A stretch of DNA of 64,000 nt from Arctopsyche grandis (GCF_051622035.1 NC_135360.1:26739206-26803205), one strand, 5' to 3'. Numbered from the stretch's first letter, positions 1-12,390 are shown. Made by a program: numbers and translations. Notes: generated from the sequence alone by a model not told the origin.

Positions 1-22
1 GCGTTGAAGATTCATTATCAGC

Positions 23-210
23 AAAGATCGGTGTTCGATGGATGCTTTTCGTAAAAATAATGGTTCACTATTGCCATTTTCTTATTAACAATAAGTCGCT
101 TCATTAGTGTTCAAAGCAAGAGAGCAAAAAAGCATGGTTTTTGTAAGAAATTGACAATAATGAACCATTTTTTGTGCGAAAAGTATCTATCGAACCCAGA
201 TCTTTTTTCA
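23..210. mobile_element. MITE with ~45-bp imperfect terminal inverted repeats
   Basis: The left end (AGATCGGTGTTCGATGGATG) and the reverse complement of the right end (AGATCTGGGTTCGATAGATA) match over about 45 bp. Both arms run inward into the string GGTTCA(C/T)TATTG. The same inner string occurs in the hairpin elements at 3984-4129 and 47773-47908. It is too short to code. No clean target duplication was found, so the superfamily is open. Confidence 0.6.
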
Positions 211-1814
211 TTATTTTAAGTAGTTAAAATATTGAAAAAAACATCGGAAGTACTAGGCTAAAACTACAACCGTCATAGAGCTTTATGACGGTTTCGCAAA
301 AGTTAAATTATTGTTTTTTGTCGACATTTACTTCATATTCTGTTATAGTTCGGCGTTTTTGATACATTTAAAAAATAGTTTTTCAACTATTTTCCGTTTT
401 TAGTTTCCACAAAAAAAATATTATTTCATAAGTTGTATGAAGGCCCCAATTAGGCTCTTGCAAAAACTTTTTTCGTAAATGTTGCGCCCACGCGACTCTG
501 ATGGTCTAATTATGAGTATATTTTTATTTTTATTGGATATAAAATATAATATATAGTAATTTACTTTTGTCCTGTGCTGCGCGGCTTTGTCGGGGTGTCG
601 AAAAATATTACATTGAGAACAAAATTAAAATCATAAATTACATTTGATTTTTGATATCAATTGAACGCTTACTTCGAAACATTCGAAAGCTTCAAAATAT
701 GGTACAATTGAAAGATAACACGTGCGAATTTAAATCCCGAGATTAATCTTAGCTTAATGCTGTGAGAAAAATTCGAACAACGCCAATTTTATATAAAGCG
801 TGCCTTATCGAAAATGGCCATTGTGAATCTACAAACTGAATAGTTAGTATACACAAACTACGAACGAATTTCTGGGTAGATAGATAGATGTTCACGTCAG
901 AGCGAGACTTTTACGGACAGATATAGACTTTCTCCGGTACGTTCCAAAACCACACAAAGGTAAACATACTCAGCTACAAAGAAGGAAAAAAAAACCACAT
1001 ATATTACATGTACATATAAACACAGTGTGAGAAAGCGCTAAACGTGAGAACTTCAAGGAGAGATAAGCCGACACAGTTAACCGAACGAGGTAAACGAGCC
1101 GCGATGGGAACAAACTATTGTTCGAAACAGGTGTAAATGGCCTGAAAGCGAGTTAAATTTGCAAAATTTCAGCGTTAACGTCATTTTTTTCGCAGACCGA
1201 GCTTCAATACGATACGAAATGTCTATTGGGATATACCGGGTATACTGAGTGGGATCCAAAATAGACACAGTTGAGCGTGCTAGACAACAAACCTTGTGTA
1301 ATGTGTTATTTCGGTAGAGCGAACTCTAACAGAGTACCGCTAGATTGCATCATGGAACGTAACTGAAAGAAATGAACGAAAAAAAGTGTGCCCAAGACAA
1401 TGTTTACCAACATTGAGTCACGTAATGGTCAATGCGATCAAAACGACGAATGATTATAACATACGTACATATGTACATACATACAGTGTACAAATTTGTA
1501 TTGTTAATATTTACTTTGATATGTTTGATTCGTGGGTGCATTTTTTTTAACAGCTGTTTCTCGTCTTTCTAGGACACACTTGGAAACACAAATACGTTTG
1601 AGAAGCGGCGTGTTGTCTTTGGTAATAGTTCAAAGTGTGCTGCAAATGATGCATCTTCCAGATATCGTAAAATTTAATATCAGTGGTGTGTGCTTCATTC
1701 CTGAGGATCGTGATCATGAAGACGTTTTGTTATCCATAACACTGAGTTTGAGTCAATTTGAGCCATTGAATTGAACACGAAAATGATTTTCGTTGCCTTC
1801 TTCTAGATTGTGGC
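211..1814. other. AT-rich noncoding stretch, nothing assignable
   Basis: Only short, compositionally random ORFs are present. A TATATAAAG string at about 791 and the nine-codon frame after it (813 onward) lack any other support. I see no RNA gene and no repeat shared with the rest of the window. Confidence 0.4.
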
Positions 1815-2000
1815 GCTTAAAAAAATGCGCAATTTTTACAGATTTTTGGTTTTTTCAGTCTTTAACTAAAAATCTAGTATTGCTGGGCCAAAAGTGAGTA
1901 TTGAAATCAATAGTCTGATGGTTTTTCTATTGATTGTGACTTTTTATTGCTTTAAAATACTTATAATTAATTATCTAGAGAAATTTAAAAATCAAAAATA
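1815..2000 (+). repeat. Unclassified dispersed repeat, copy 1
   Basis: This stretch aligns with 15705-15895. Shared strings include 'AAAAAATGCGCAATTTTTAC', 'TCTAGTATTGCTG' and 'TTTAAAATAC(T/G)TATAATTA', and the divergence is moderate. No inverted termini or coding capacity are visible. Confidence 0.55.
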
Positions 2001-3821
2001 TCCTTTTTTCTTATACATTTCACAAGCAATAGAAAAAACACCCAACTATTCCAATACTTATTTTTGGCACAGCAATGTTAGATTTTGAGTTAAAGAGTGC
2101 AAAAGCCAAAAATCTGTAATGACTCATTTATTTTTAACGCTCATATCCGATAAACAAGAAGAAACCAACAAAAATCATTGTCATATTCGAATTATTTGCG
2201 TCAAACTAAGTGAGAATTAATTAGTCTCTGCTCCGGTAAGTAAAAAATGTGATTTTTTGTTGCTCAGTGTAATTATCTTGAGAAAATATTTTTATCTAAA
2301 AATAAATAAATAAATTAAATACTGAAACATTTCACATATACATAATTTCAAAAACTGATAACTGATTGAGAAATTCGATAAAAAAATGCTATTTTTCTTC
2401 GACATTTTAATTTGTTTTAATATTTTCATTTAACATCTGCCGAAGAAGATTGAGATGAAGGTGAAAACCTAGAAGGAAATTAGCATTTTCCACCAAATAA
2501 ACAGTGCAGTTATCGGTTTTTGGAATTTGATTTATGTAAAAGTGGTCCACAAATAATCAAGAGCTCTAGGTCTGTACTTGAGCATATTTATTAGCCCAAG
2601 ATATATATTAATACATATTTTAACGTGATGGTAACGATAACCAATAACGATTCAGAACTATTTTTAATTTAAGTTCAAAATCTATTGATAAAATTTTGGT
2701 GTTCGTTTATGCTTAGATTATTTAAATTTCAATCGAAAAATTAAAAAAAATGTTAATGACGGTTAGTTCTAAAATTATACCTTATACATACCTACAACAG
2801 ATTACAGTTAATTGAAACACATTGAGGTTACAATATTTAGACAAAGTTAAGTACATGCCCTAATGTACATATATAAAGCTTTATTTAAGATTTATAGTCC
2901 AATAAACATTATTATGTAATGATTACATCTACTAGATTTATTACTTATGACCAACAAAATTCGTTCAACTCAATTCAGAATTTTTTTACTGAATACATGT
3001 AAAATTTAATCGAACAATTTATTAGATATAGATATTGCAATAGTACATAAAACGCATAATATAAACATATGTCGATACAGCTTTTCATCAGTGAAAGAGA
3101 AATTTTCTACATTATTCATAAAATCTCACAGTCGAAGAACCTGTGAATCCGGATTTGAATTGCCAATTCTGTACATAATTATTTTAGAAATTCAAAAGGT
3201 TGACTAACCTCAAACACTACGAGTTAAACAAGTTGATTACTAGTAGTAACCGAGAATAGAACCATAGAAGTAGCATTGCAATTTTATCTGATAACAATAT
3301 ATGTATATATGTAGGTACATAAATACAGTTTGAACGCTCCTTATATTGGTAATGAATGAAAATTAATCGTCCATTTAACAAAACTATCACGAACAGTATA
3401 ATCCTCGAGACCAAACGAGGATTTTCGATTGATGTCATCGTCAGTACTCGTGTGACGATATTTACCGACCGGTAGTGTACATAAGTCAATATTCTCCTAA
3501 TACGGTCGAAGAAGCCAAATTTCGAAATATATTCTAAAAACTATAGGATACTTTAGCTATGGTATCATCGAAAGCGTTTTAAAATAAAGTAAGTAAATAC
3601 AATAAATCAATTTTCGACTTTCCATTAACGACATTGAGCGATAAACGTACTTTGGGTTCTATTTTTGACACCCTCCTTTTTATCACTTAAATATCCCCTT
3701 GGTGTAATATTACAGACAAACAGTCTTGAGCCTCATGCAATATTATGAAGTAGTATAATTGATTAAACCCCTTAAAAACATATGAGTATTCACATACATA
3801 TTTATTATTTAAGTCGTAATA
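2001..3821. other. AT-rich noncoding stretch
   Basis: No gene is recognisable. The longest frame, on the minus strand at 3217-3489, has no familiar domain and random-looking composition. A donor-like CCG|GTAAGT at 2233 stands alone, without a convincing exon in front of it. Confidence 0.4.
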
Positions 3822-3976
3822 AGTAAAAGGCGGATAACCAGCGTGCTTTTCCAGGAATCAGGGCGTTTTGGGTCTATTTGCAAAGCTAGAGTGCAAAAAA
3901 AGGTACTAAATAAAATTGTTCAAAGCACAGCGAACAATTAACAATGAACGGCACGCTTCCGGTCTGACCTATAGTA
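3822..3976. mobile_element. MITE, 'CGGAYCxGAAGCGTGC' family, copy 1
   Basis: The left end reads AGTAAAAGGCGGATAACCAG followed by CGTGCTTTTCC. The reverse complement of the right end reads ACTATAGGTCAGACCGGAAG followed by CGTGCCGTTC. The interior 'CAGGGCGTTTTGGGTCTATT' recurs at 20115-20275 and, inverted, at 6074-6249. It is a noncoding element of about 155 bp with about 25-bp terminal repeats. Confidence 0.7.
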
Positions 3977-3983
3977 ATAAGCA

Positions 3984-4129
3984 GATATCGGCGGACAAGT
4001 TGATTTTACCCACAAAAAATGGTTCACTATTGTCAATCTTTTTTTTTTGCTTTCTTGCTTTGGATGACAATAGTAATTGACAATAGTGAACCATTATTGT
4101 GGGCAAAAGAAACTTGTCCGCCGATCTCT
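3984..4129. mobile_element. Hairpin MITE, near-complete palindrome
   Basis: The left arm AGATATCGGCGGACAAGTTG is matched by the reverse complement of the right end, AGAGATCGGCGGACAAGTTT. Pairing continues through TGGTTCACTATTGTCAAT on both sides. The arms are about 55-60 bp around a short T-rich centre. Its inner sequence is shared with 23-210 and 47773-47908, so these form one loose family. Confidence 0.7.
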
Positions 4130-4616
4130 GTAAATGAGTGAGAAAATAAAATATAAATCACATGGTTTCGGTTTATGTCCATGATTTTCTGTCATCAGTT
4201 TAAGATCCAGTCAAATGGTTAAGAATGCAAAAGGCCGATTACTTACAGTAAAAATTTTAATAATAAAATTGTGCTTTTGTACATTTTGTTTTTCTTAAGA
4301 GAAATCATTTCAGTTAACGTTTCAAAATTGATGGAATTTTAATATTTTAAATCAAGAAATTACATAAAGAGAGAGTAGGTAAAAGAACATTTTTAAAAAT
4401 TGAACCTGAAATTTTTATATGTGAACACTCAATAAAATATTTCACAATATTAAATAATATCAATGGCATTATCGGCAAAACTTCATTGACCTTACAATAA
4501 TGATCGTTTTTATTTTTGAGCAAACAGTAATAAAATTGATTTTAGATAATACAATACGTATGTGTATGCGTATGTGACAATCAGTTACATTAATATTCGA
4601 CACAAAATATCCATCA

Positions 4617-4863
4617 ATTGAGCCGCTATATTTGAAAGTCCAATTTTCAGTTCCAAAAACACAACTTCTGTTTGATTTAATTTACAAATTGTTATCACTT
4701 ATTTTAATAAAATATGTCCAGAATCTTGGAAAATCAGAATAAACGTATTATAGGCCACCAATATTTTGAAATATATCGTTAAACGCAAAACGTTATATAT
4801 GTATTTAATGTTTTGCGAGACATTCGTCGAAATGAAGAAAGTGGACTTTCAATTATAACGGAT
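4617..4863. mobile_element. MITE, 'TGAGCCGTTATAATTGAAAG' family, copy 1
   Basis: The left terminus TGAGCCGCTATATTTGAAAG pairs with the reverse complement of the right terminus, TGATCCGTTATAATTGAAAG. The interior contains 'CAGTTCCAAAAACAC' and 'TGTCCAGAATCTTGG', which return in inverted orientation at 18471-18672 and 54853-55175. It is noncoding. Confidence 0.7.
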
Positions 4864-5366
4864 CATTTAAAATTATGAATATTTTTATTAAAATTATGTA
4901 TGTATATATATGCAAATATTGAAGGCTTAATTTCTATTGATGGAAAATCAATTCTCAATTTTAAATTTCATTAAAAAGTACATATATCAAATAAACAGTA
5001 GAGATTTTATTGCATAAATGATTGCTAGTGATAAGGTACCTAGAATGTATCACACATATAAAACTTATTTCTGAAAATATGCTGAAAAATATATTGCACA
5101 GACATTTTATCATTGATTGCGTGCGAAAATTTATACATGTTTTCAACAAACCGTACGGTTAGCAAAATCGTCAAAAATTCACCGTTCGGCCCCTTTCATG
5201 AATTTGAAAAATAGCCGTTTCACTCCAAACGTGAGATTTGTACGGCTGTCGAGTGAAAACATTGCCGGCCGGCCTTTATGTGGGCCGCGCGAAAAATCGA
5301 TATTCTCCTCCGACACAATGGGGTTTTCGCGAAAAATCAAATGCCCAACCGCGGGGAAAAGCTCAC

Positions 5367-5562
5367 CTGTAGATGTATGGGGACCTTCTTCACCGGCGCC
5401 GACATTTTCCGGGGCGCAAAACGCGAGTTTTTATTGAACAGAAATTGAATTGAGCAAAAGAAATCGGATCGAGGAGAGGAGCACACGAGAACACGACCAC
5501 TCGACGAACGGCACCCTCCCTATTGCGCGCACTACTGCCGGCAAAACCGCGACGCGCATGAC
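5367..5562 (-). CDS. Probable first exon (5' UTR + 13 codons) of an unidentified gene
   Basis: On the minus strand a CpG-rich segment carries a TATA box (TATATATTG, forward about 5589-5597) and then a leader of about 155 bases. An ATG at 5405 with A at -3 follows. The frame reads MSAPVKKVPIHLQ and ends exactly at CTACAG|GTGAGC, a strong splice donor (last exon base 5367), in phase 0. TATA spacing, start context, in-frame donor and CpG enrichment in AT-rich surroundings all point to a real promoter-proximal exon. The transcription start is estimated from the TATA box. I do not recognise the 13-residue start and find no second exon between 1 and 5360, so the rest probably lies beyond the left edge. 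The open plus-strand frame over the same bases is a shadow. Confidence 0.6.
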
Positions 5563-5584
5563 CATGTCAATCTGTTACGCCCAG

Positions 5585-5600
5585 GCACAATATATACCGT
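5585..5600 (-). promoter_or_regulatory. Putative TATA box of the minus-strand gene
   Basis: The reverse complement reads ACGGTATATATTGTGCC. It lies about 30 bases ahead of the estimated transcription start and about 185 bases ahead of the ATG at 5405. It is the only TATA-like string in this GC-rich island. Transcription from it is inferred. Confidence 0.45.
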
Positions 5601-6073
5601 GCTAGATTCGCGTCCGTCCATCGAATCTGCAAATTTAATCATTCGCCAACTCCATCGACACATATAATCTGAAATAAAACACATCACCAGCGTCAATTCA
5701 TTCCAGCTATTGATTTTTTTTTTTTAGCTGTACTAACTCTAAGCTTTTGGCCATAATAATAATAATAACAACAGTACGTCACACAATAATACTGTGTATA
5801 ACATTGATAATGTCATGCGAAAAATGTATTAAATTAATTATAATCGTTCGTTCGTGTCGTTTGAAATTTGAAATTAATTTGTTATCTTTTGTTTCGTAGT
5901 GGGCAGAGAATCGCTCATTTTATTTCGGAGCTTTGCCGCTAGATGGCGTTGCTGTATATACCCACGTATGAAAGCGAGTTCGCGAGCGCGTAAATGTACA
6001 CGTTCGCGATGTTGCGTTTTGTATTGACTTTTGCAACAAATATATTATAATATAAAAAAATCATTGTTATTAA

Positions 6074-6249
6074 TAGAGGTCGGACCGAAAGCGTGCCGTT
6101 CTTTGTTTATTGTTCGTTGTGCATTGTTCATTTTTATGATGAACCTTTGTTAAAGGTTCACCGAACCTTTTTTTATTGCACTCTGGCTTTGTGAATAGAC
6201 CCAAAATGCCGTGATTCCTGGAAAAAGCACGCTCTCTATCCGCCCTTTA
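6074..6249. mobile_element. MITE, 'CGGAYCxGAAGCGTGC' family, copy 2
   Basis: Left end: AGAGGTCGGACCGAAAGCGT. Reverse complement of the right end: CTAAAGGGCGGATAGAGAGC. It is inverted relative to copies 1 and 4. The interior also holds a small inverted repeat around GGTTCACCGAACC. Confidence 0.7.
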
Positions 6250-6904
6250 GTTATTAAATAAATTACATAAATCGCATGCGAGTTTTTAATTTATTCGTCG
6301 TTTATGAACGAATTAAAATTGTGCCAAATCAGGAATTTTATCATTTCACATTATTTTCTCACTGCAATTTTTATCACAAATTACTGGTAATCAAAAAATT
6401 ATATCCAAAACGGTATCTTCATACATTTTTTACTATTTTTGACCCAATTACCGGAGCATAGACATACACAGTTATTGTTAATGCATTTTTTTACTTCCGT
6501 ATTTCAAATTCAGAATAAATCATTTTGATATTCGTGTTTACAAGGAATTACTTCAGTAAAGGATTTCTGTAATTCTTCTTTCCCAACATATTTTCTATAT
6601 TTTTGGTTTCTTTTATTTAATACGTTGCCATTCCAGGTATATTTTTTATCTTTATTCTTTGTATTTTTTGGTATTCTCTCTTATATCATTTTCATTATAG
6701 TGTTTACTTTTTTTGTATTTTATCATATTAATGTTATGAGTATTATTATTTTATATCTCATCATCTCTACTAAGCCAATCTGCGTGGGGTTATCGGCTTT
6801 GCCGCCTTCACCAAGTATTCTAATAAATAATTGATTAAGGAATAGTCATTAACTATTGTAATTAACGTGTACAATATATACCTATTGATATTTATTTTAC
6901 ATAC

Positions 6905-7190
6905 ATACATACATATATACCAGGAAGGCCTAATAGGTAAACCCCAATGCACCTTCCTGGTCAATTAAAAACAATCTAGCATTTTTACTACATACATAAA
7001 TCGCTGAATTGCGAGACACTGCAAAACTCGAAATTAACATATATGAATTTTAAACTTGTACATACATTTTATTGTACATAAACAATACTCAAATAGTGGT
7101 GACATAATGGGCAGGATGGTATTTTAGCCAGTTTAATAGAGGGGCCGTTTCAACAATGAAATCAGAAAAATTGACAAACTCTGATAGGAA
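6905..7190 (-). mobile_element. 5'-truncated SINE with LINE-like 3' hairpin tail
   Basis: Read on the minus strand, the body (CTGATTTCATTGTTGAAACG and CCTCTATTAAACTGGC) matches the SINEs at 13755-14124 and 30596-30957. It continues into the string TATGTCACCACTATTTGA shared with the LINE 3' UTR at 28.9 kb. It ends in the CCAGGAAGG...CCTTCCTGG stem-loop (forward 6920-6960) and an AT-rich tail. No tRNA-like head remains at the 5' end. Confidence 0.7.
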
Positions 7191-7972
7191 AAGCGTTCCG
7201 GCACCATTTTGTCCTAGCATTTTTTATGTTTCAAACGGATATCCTATATAATATAATTTGAATATAATCTTTTCCAATAAAAAAACTCGAGAAGAAGTGA
7301 GTTCCGGCACCTTCTTTTTTCAAAAAAAAGCCTTGCATATTTGTATCAAATGTACAATGTTTCTGACTATTAACAATATTAAGCATTCTTGGTATAAATT
7401 AAAGAGAAAATAAAATAAAATCAAATTTCTTATATTTTTAACATAAAATTAACATAAAAATGAAACGTAATACTGCGAAAAGCAATACTGAGTAAGTCAC
7501 CACATCAATTATTCAACGATATGTGTATTTATGCTAGATTTGTAGCTATTTTTAAAAGATATCGTTTCTTTTGACTTTTTTAACAATGTAGTTCTACACC
7601 AAAGTTCGAAAATATGAACTCATAGAGTGGAAATAATATATGTACGTGTACACAATTATCATGGTTTCGGTTTCACCTACATATGCTTCATATTTACTCC
7701 ACAAACAATCGCATTACAGCTGACTGTATCTCCAATATTCAAATATTGGATCTGTGCTGTTTATAAACACAGCAAAAATAAGTCTGCACAAAAACAAAAA
7801 TGCGTTTCAATATTGATATTTTAATTTAAAAATTATTTTCTAAAGAACCAAAGTAGAATTCGATCGTAGATTCGATCGAGTAGATTTAGAATAATATATG
7901 AAGCTTTGGACGTTTTTAAAACAGGACATAGATGTCACTTTGCCGAAATGTGTAGCGTAATAATTGCGCGTT

Positions 7973-8144
7973 ATGGCCAAGAGGGTGAGTTCATCCCTTC
8001 AGGACGAGCAAGAAGAAGTAGCGTTTACGGGAGCGCCGGCGCGGGTCAGAGGGGTGCAGAGGGGTGAGAGGGGCGCCAGGGGGCTGCCTATAGAGTAGAG
8101 CCCCCAGCGACATGCCCACCCTGCACCTGCAGCCAGGCATACAG
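7973..8144 (+). other. GC-rich island with two splice-donor-like sites; candidate first exon
   Basis: This is a short GC-rich segment in AT-rich DNA. On the plus strand ATGGCCAAGAGG runs straight into GTGAGT (7985). A second start at 8112 reads MPTLHLQPGIQ up to CATACAG|GTATGT (8145). Both donors are phase 0, which is compatible with the first neprilysin coding exon far downstream, though one-third of random donors would be. The minus strand also has a 40-codon frame over it without a donor. This could be an alternative first exon or just a GC-rich repeat remnant. Confidence 0.25.
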
Positions 8145-8150
8145 GTATGT

Positions 8151-8866
8151 ACTATGCAGCATCCCTAATCATCGTTCGCTCGTCTGTCAGATCTCCCTTC
8201 TACCACCCTATCGATTATCACAAGCTGAAAGAAAAACACATCAACTCAAACAAAACAATTATACATACCTTTGGCAGGTTTCGGTTATAATTTAAACAAA
8301 AGACAAGTGTTGCCATGGTGAAATAATCAGTTCGATTTTGTTTCGTTTTTCGCTATTGCGTTTCAAATGTTGCATGTGAATTTTCGGGTAATTAAATGCG
8401 TACCGTCGAGGAATTCGATTCTCATATCATTTGTGTTTTTTTTTTAGCGGAAAATTTTATCGCATTTTAGCATGCAATAAAAAATATTTTATCAACTAAC
8501 ATGTATTCGAATTTAAATTTACCATCGTTTGAAGAATTTTTCAGTTAAAATATGTCTTTTTTAACACAAATGTTCACGATTTTTCTCCAAAATAAAAAAT
8601 TGATTATCGATGTATTTGAGGAATATTAAAATGATCAAAAGCCAAATTCGATGGACCGCACATATGTACACGCACAACCACGAAAACGTGATCAGTGATC
8701 GATTCAGAGTTCAAATCGATCACAAAACTTCATCTATTGTTTAAAAATGCATTTTGAATAATTTTAAATTAGATTTGGTTTATGGTTTTGTAAGTAAATA
8801 AAATGAGTTGGTTCACTCTTAGTTTTAAGATACTAAAAATCAACATACGTATGTATATTAAGTCAT
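8151..8866. other. AT-rich noncoding stretch
   Basis: No ORF above background and no recognised repeat or RNA gene is visible here. Confidence 0.35.
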
Positions 8867-8956
8867 TCACCATCCACTACTGGATGAAGTCCTCTCCAAC
8901 ATGCTTCTATTCGTTTTTGTTTTGAGCAACCCCCATCCATCTCATCTTATAGATGA
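8867..8956 (-). mobile_element. LINE ORF2 3'-end fragment (antisense)
   Basis: On the minus strand the frame reads WMGVAQNKNE, then a stop, then KHVGEDFIQ. This resembles the common C-terminal end of insect non-LTR retrotransposon ORF2 (W-x-R-V-A-Q-x-R-x-E-W-K-x-x-G-E-A-F-x-Q-Q-W). The forward string 'CATCCACTACTGGATGAAG' recurs at about 24.13 and 25.88 kb. It is a dead relic. Confidence 0.6.
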
Positions 8957-9374
8957 AATAAATACATATGTCTAATAATAAATAAAGATCTAGAACAATC
9001 GCATTTTCAAATGAATCATAACCAAAAATATTCTTATAAATTCTGGTTATTTTATTTTTGAAATCAAAACTGGTTCGATTTGGTTTTCGCTCACACAAAT
9101 TATAATGGTACATCTGGTTAGATTTTAATTAGCCTACATGACTTTTTGATTAATTTTAATTTACGAGGGGGCAAGCAGTAGATTTGGCCAAACCAAGAAC
9201 AACCGACAAGTTTATTCCAAAAAAACAACCACAAACTGACTTACTTTGCCCCCTCCCCCCCCCCGGAAAAAGGCTAACCCAACCTTCCTGTATTGTAGGT
9301 TTTTTTCGTCCTTACATAAAAAAAACATACGTCAAATTAAATGTTAAACTGTATCTTGCTTCATAAAACTCTTT

Positions 9375-9480
9375 AGTTATTATTTTGTTTCTTTTCTTTT
9401 CTGTTTTTTTGTCCATTGTGGCGCATTAGGAATTCCCGTGATGCTACAATGGTCCAAACTTTAAACAAATAAAATAAATC
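9375..9480 (+). mobile_element. LINE/SINE 3' tail with stem-loop, copy 1
   Basis: It carries 'TTATTATTTTGTTTCTT', then the stem-loop CCATTGTGGCGCATTAGG...ATGCTACAATGG (9413-9452) and an A/T-rich tail of AAATAAA type. It aligns with 29215-29356. Only the 3' end is present, as expected for heavily 5'-truncated retrocopies. Confidence 0.65.
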
Positions 9481-10424
9481 GTATTCTAATTTTGGCTCAT
9501 TTGGTTTGCTATCAATAATGTTTTTGAGTAAACATATTTTTTTTTATTTACCAAAAATTGGTTTATTGGTTTATTTGATATATTTCTATACTTAACATTG
9601 TATTAATTTGCAAACGAATAAATGACTCAAGCCAATTGAATATAATACCGAACAAATCAATCAAATTTGTTAATCACTTGACCCGTACAATTAGTGCAAA
9701 GATTTTTACAAAGTAACGTTTATTTAAATAAAATTTTGGATGTAGTAAATTTTTGTGTACACAATGTTTCACATGGTAAAATGTTTCATAATAAGAATTG
9801 ACCTCTGCCGGTCCTTAAATATTTTTAACTCAGAAGTAACAGTAGCGCGGAACAACTGACGCTAAAATAGTCATAATATTTAATACAATAATATTATTTC
9901 ATAATATTTGAAATTTATTATTGATAATATAATACTATTGTATGATAATGCTAATAATCGAAAGTGTGTCATAGCGCATGAATTATTATTTTTTTTTATA
10001 ATATTATATATTAGATTACTATACGGCCTTATCATTGCCAATATTAGTATGTACATATACTTGGCAAATATTTTCACCAAACTTTATCAAACATATGGCA
10101 ACTAATCGAGAGCACGATATGAATATTTTCCATGATAGCCGCCGACAACCTTTTCTACGGTATAATATAAATTACGTTTTAAATTTACAAAGGCAAACTA
10201 ATAGGTTTTTCACAATAGGTTCAATTTGATATTCAACACATTTTTTCATACTTGCACAGATTTTTTTTTGTTTATGTTTTTCTTTTTCGTTTTATGTTCA
10301 ATAATGATTAGCACTATCCATTGTCGACACGAACAATACGAGTTCATCGTCCAATTTGAGGTTTTTGTTCAAGTATGAATATTTTCCATAGTTACAGTCA
10401 TTCAATCCTTGTCAAATATGATCG
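9481..10424. other. AT-rich noncoding stretch
   Basis: Both strands have short overlapping frames of low complexity around 9.9-10.2 kb. I see no gene. Confidence 0.35.
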
Positions 10425-10618
10425 TTATAGGTTTTTGAGCTCTTTTGCCCATTATGCTGTACATTAATATTAGAATAATATAATACTATGATTACTAACC
10501 AAATTAAATTCAATTGTAAAATAGAAGATGATCAGTAGATCAGTAGCTATTAAAATAGATATAAGATGTATTGTGAACGTAATTTCGTAATAATAAAAAG
10601 CATTTAAAAATCAAAATC
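10425..10618 (+). mobile_element. Jockey-like LINE 3' UTR fragment, copy A
   Basis: Matches the 3' UTR that follows the LINE ORF at 13049-13366. Shared strings include 'ATTATGCTGTACA', 'ATAATACTATGATTACTAAC' and 'GTAATAATAAAAAGCATTTA'. It ends in an A-rich tail. There is no coding portion. Confidence 0.75.
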
Positions 10619-11039
10619 AAAAATATGATCGTTACCGATTCAATATAATAAAGAAGTTAATTAATTTTTTTTTTAAACAATGAAACAAAAAAAGAGATAC
10701 ATCAAAATTTAAAACAATTTTACTAAAAAAATTTTTTGTCAAGAAAAATCTTGCCTTACAAATTTAACACTCATTATCACGGCGGAATACATTTTTGTTT
10801 TACATATTTTTCAAGAAAATTAGATATTTTGACAATCACGCAAAAAATTACAATTATAAAGTATTAAAAAAGAAGTCAATCTTTTTTAATTTTTCTTTTC
10901 TTATTACTATTCATGAAAAATATACGTAGAAAATGTACGCAATATGAATAAAATTTTAAATAAAGTACGGAAAAAATAATCCAGTAATCTATTTATCCCA
11001 TTAAAATATTTTATATAAGGATGATTGCATAGTGAATCG

Positions 11040-11450
11040 ACGCGACACGATCAGGGCCGTCAAACGCGAACTCAGGACCTATATTTGTATGTAGTTAAAC
11101 AAAAATGGTGCACACAGAGAGTCACGTTTTTTTTGGATAGTTTTGCATATGTATAAAAAACGCTGGCACGCCTTGCTATGGCACCCAATCCCCCTCTTGA
11201 GTATTTTCGGTGATATTTTTCCCTGTATTCACTTACATTTTGACAGTGTTCGATATCGATGATTCCTATATTTGAAGACATGTAGGAGAAACTTGTCGGT
11301 AAAAAACCCTGCGGTGTGAGATATTCTTTTTCACCACAGGAGGCCAAGAACGCCGCCGTGCCTTGCGATTCAGTTTGTTTGCGCCTCAAATCTGGACCTT
11401 TAATGTAGGGGACTAATATTTCGGAAATAAAAAAATTACCCTTTTCAACG
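11040..11450. repeat. Dispersed repeat, inverted relative to 14940-15130
   Basis: The strings TGGTGCACACAGAGAGTCAC and GCTGGCACGCCTTGCTATGG match the reverse complement of 14940-15130. The minus-strand 105-codon frame across it (11072-11389) shows no known domain, and the paralogous copy does not preserve it. A DNA-transposon remnant is likely. Confidence 0.4.
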
Positions 11451-11507
11451 CCCCAAATAATGTTTAGGGAAAATTCATGCGCCGCGTTCCAAAAAGATTT
11501 TATTGTC

Positions 11508-11553
11508 CCTTATTGCCTTATTGCCTTTATTGCCCTTATTGCCCTTATTGTAC
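11508..11553 (+). repeat. Short tandem repeat, (CCTTATTG)n-like
   Basis: About five degenerate 8-9 bp units of CCTTATTG / CCCTTATTG in direct tandem. Confidence 0.7.
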
Positions 11554-12067
11554 ATATTTTTGCGTAGAGATGGGTTCAGGATCCAAATGAAAGTTGCTTC
11601 ACAGCATTTATTCAATGATCCGGGATGTCCACACAATACCACCGCTCACTCTAGAATAATCTGATCTACCGTGTGTACCTCCTTATAACTGACAAGTTGC
11701 ACACCACAGCTTCCCCGAGTAATTTATGTATCTATTGTCTACGCACGTAAAGGTCTACCGTGAAGAGTATATTATTCTGTGAGAACCCCAACGTCCCGTT
11801 AGCCTAATCCGGGGTCTCTATTGTTCACCCACGAATGCACTTAGATAATGGATACTCTCTCTCTCGCTTTCATATTCCCTCGTTACAATATTATTTAAAT
11901 GTCAAACTAAACACTCGCTAAATACGTATAACTTGCGCCGCAGATTATTTTTTCTGAAAAAGGTCCATTTATTTTTAAATAAAAAAAGCTGTTCTAAAAT
12001 TAAATAGATTTCAATGTGGAATATTATTTGCTGTCGGTTTATACCTACATATGTAGTTTTTTTTATA

Positions 12068-12390
12068 TACATATGTCAGAGTGAGATTATATTTCAAGTG
12101 AACATACATATATTTTCACTGACGTTTCAGTGAAATCATAACCAGTTACATTTTCAAGGTTGGTTTTATTCATTTAAGATCAGATTGTTAGGGTTGATAT
12201 TTTCTAAGGGTTAGGATATTCCTATTCATTTAAGATTGGGTTGTTAGGGTTACATTTATAGAGTTAAACGTTGTAAATTCATTGTTTGATACATTTTCAC
12301 TGCTTGAATTTGGTGAAAATATATTTTCACTTGAAATACGCTTTCAATGAATTATATTTTCACTTGAAATACGCTATTCAAGAAAATGTA
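12068..12390 (+). repeat. Dispersed repeat with TTAGGGTT motifs, copy 1
   Basis: Contains TTTCAAGTGAA and its complement TTCACTTGAAA near the two ends, and GGTTGGTTTTATTCATTTAA with TTAGGGTT strings between them. The unit recurs inverted at 51190-51410. The TTAGGGTT motifs are scattered and irregular, so this is a dispersed element, not telomeric DNA. Confidence 0.55.

Noticed and set aside
11072..11389. 105-codon minus-strand frame as a small protein gene
   Set aside because: Lies in a dispersed repeat with a paralogue at 14.94-15.13 kb that does not keep it open.
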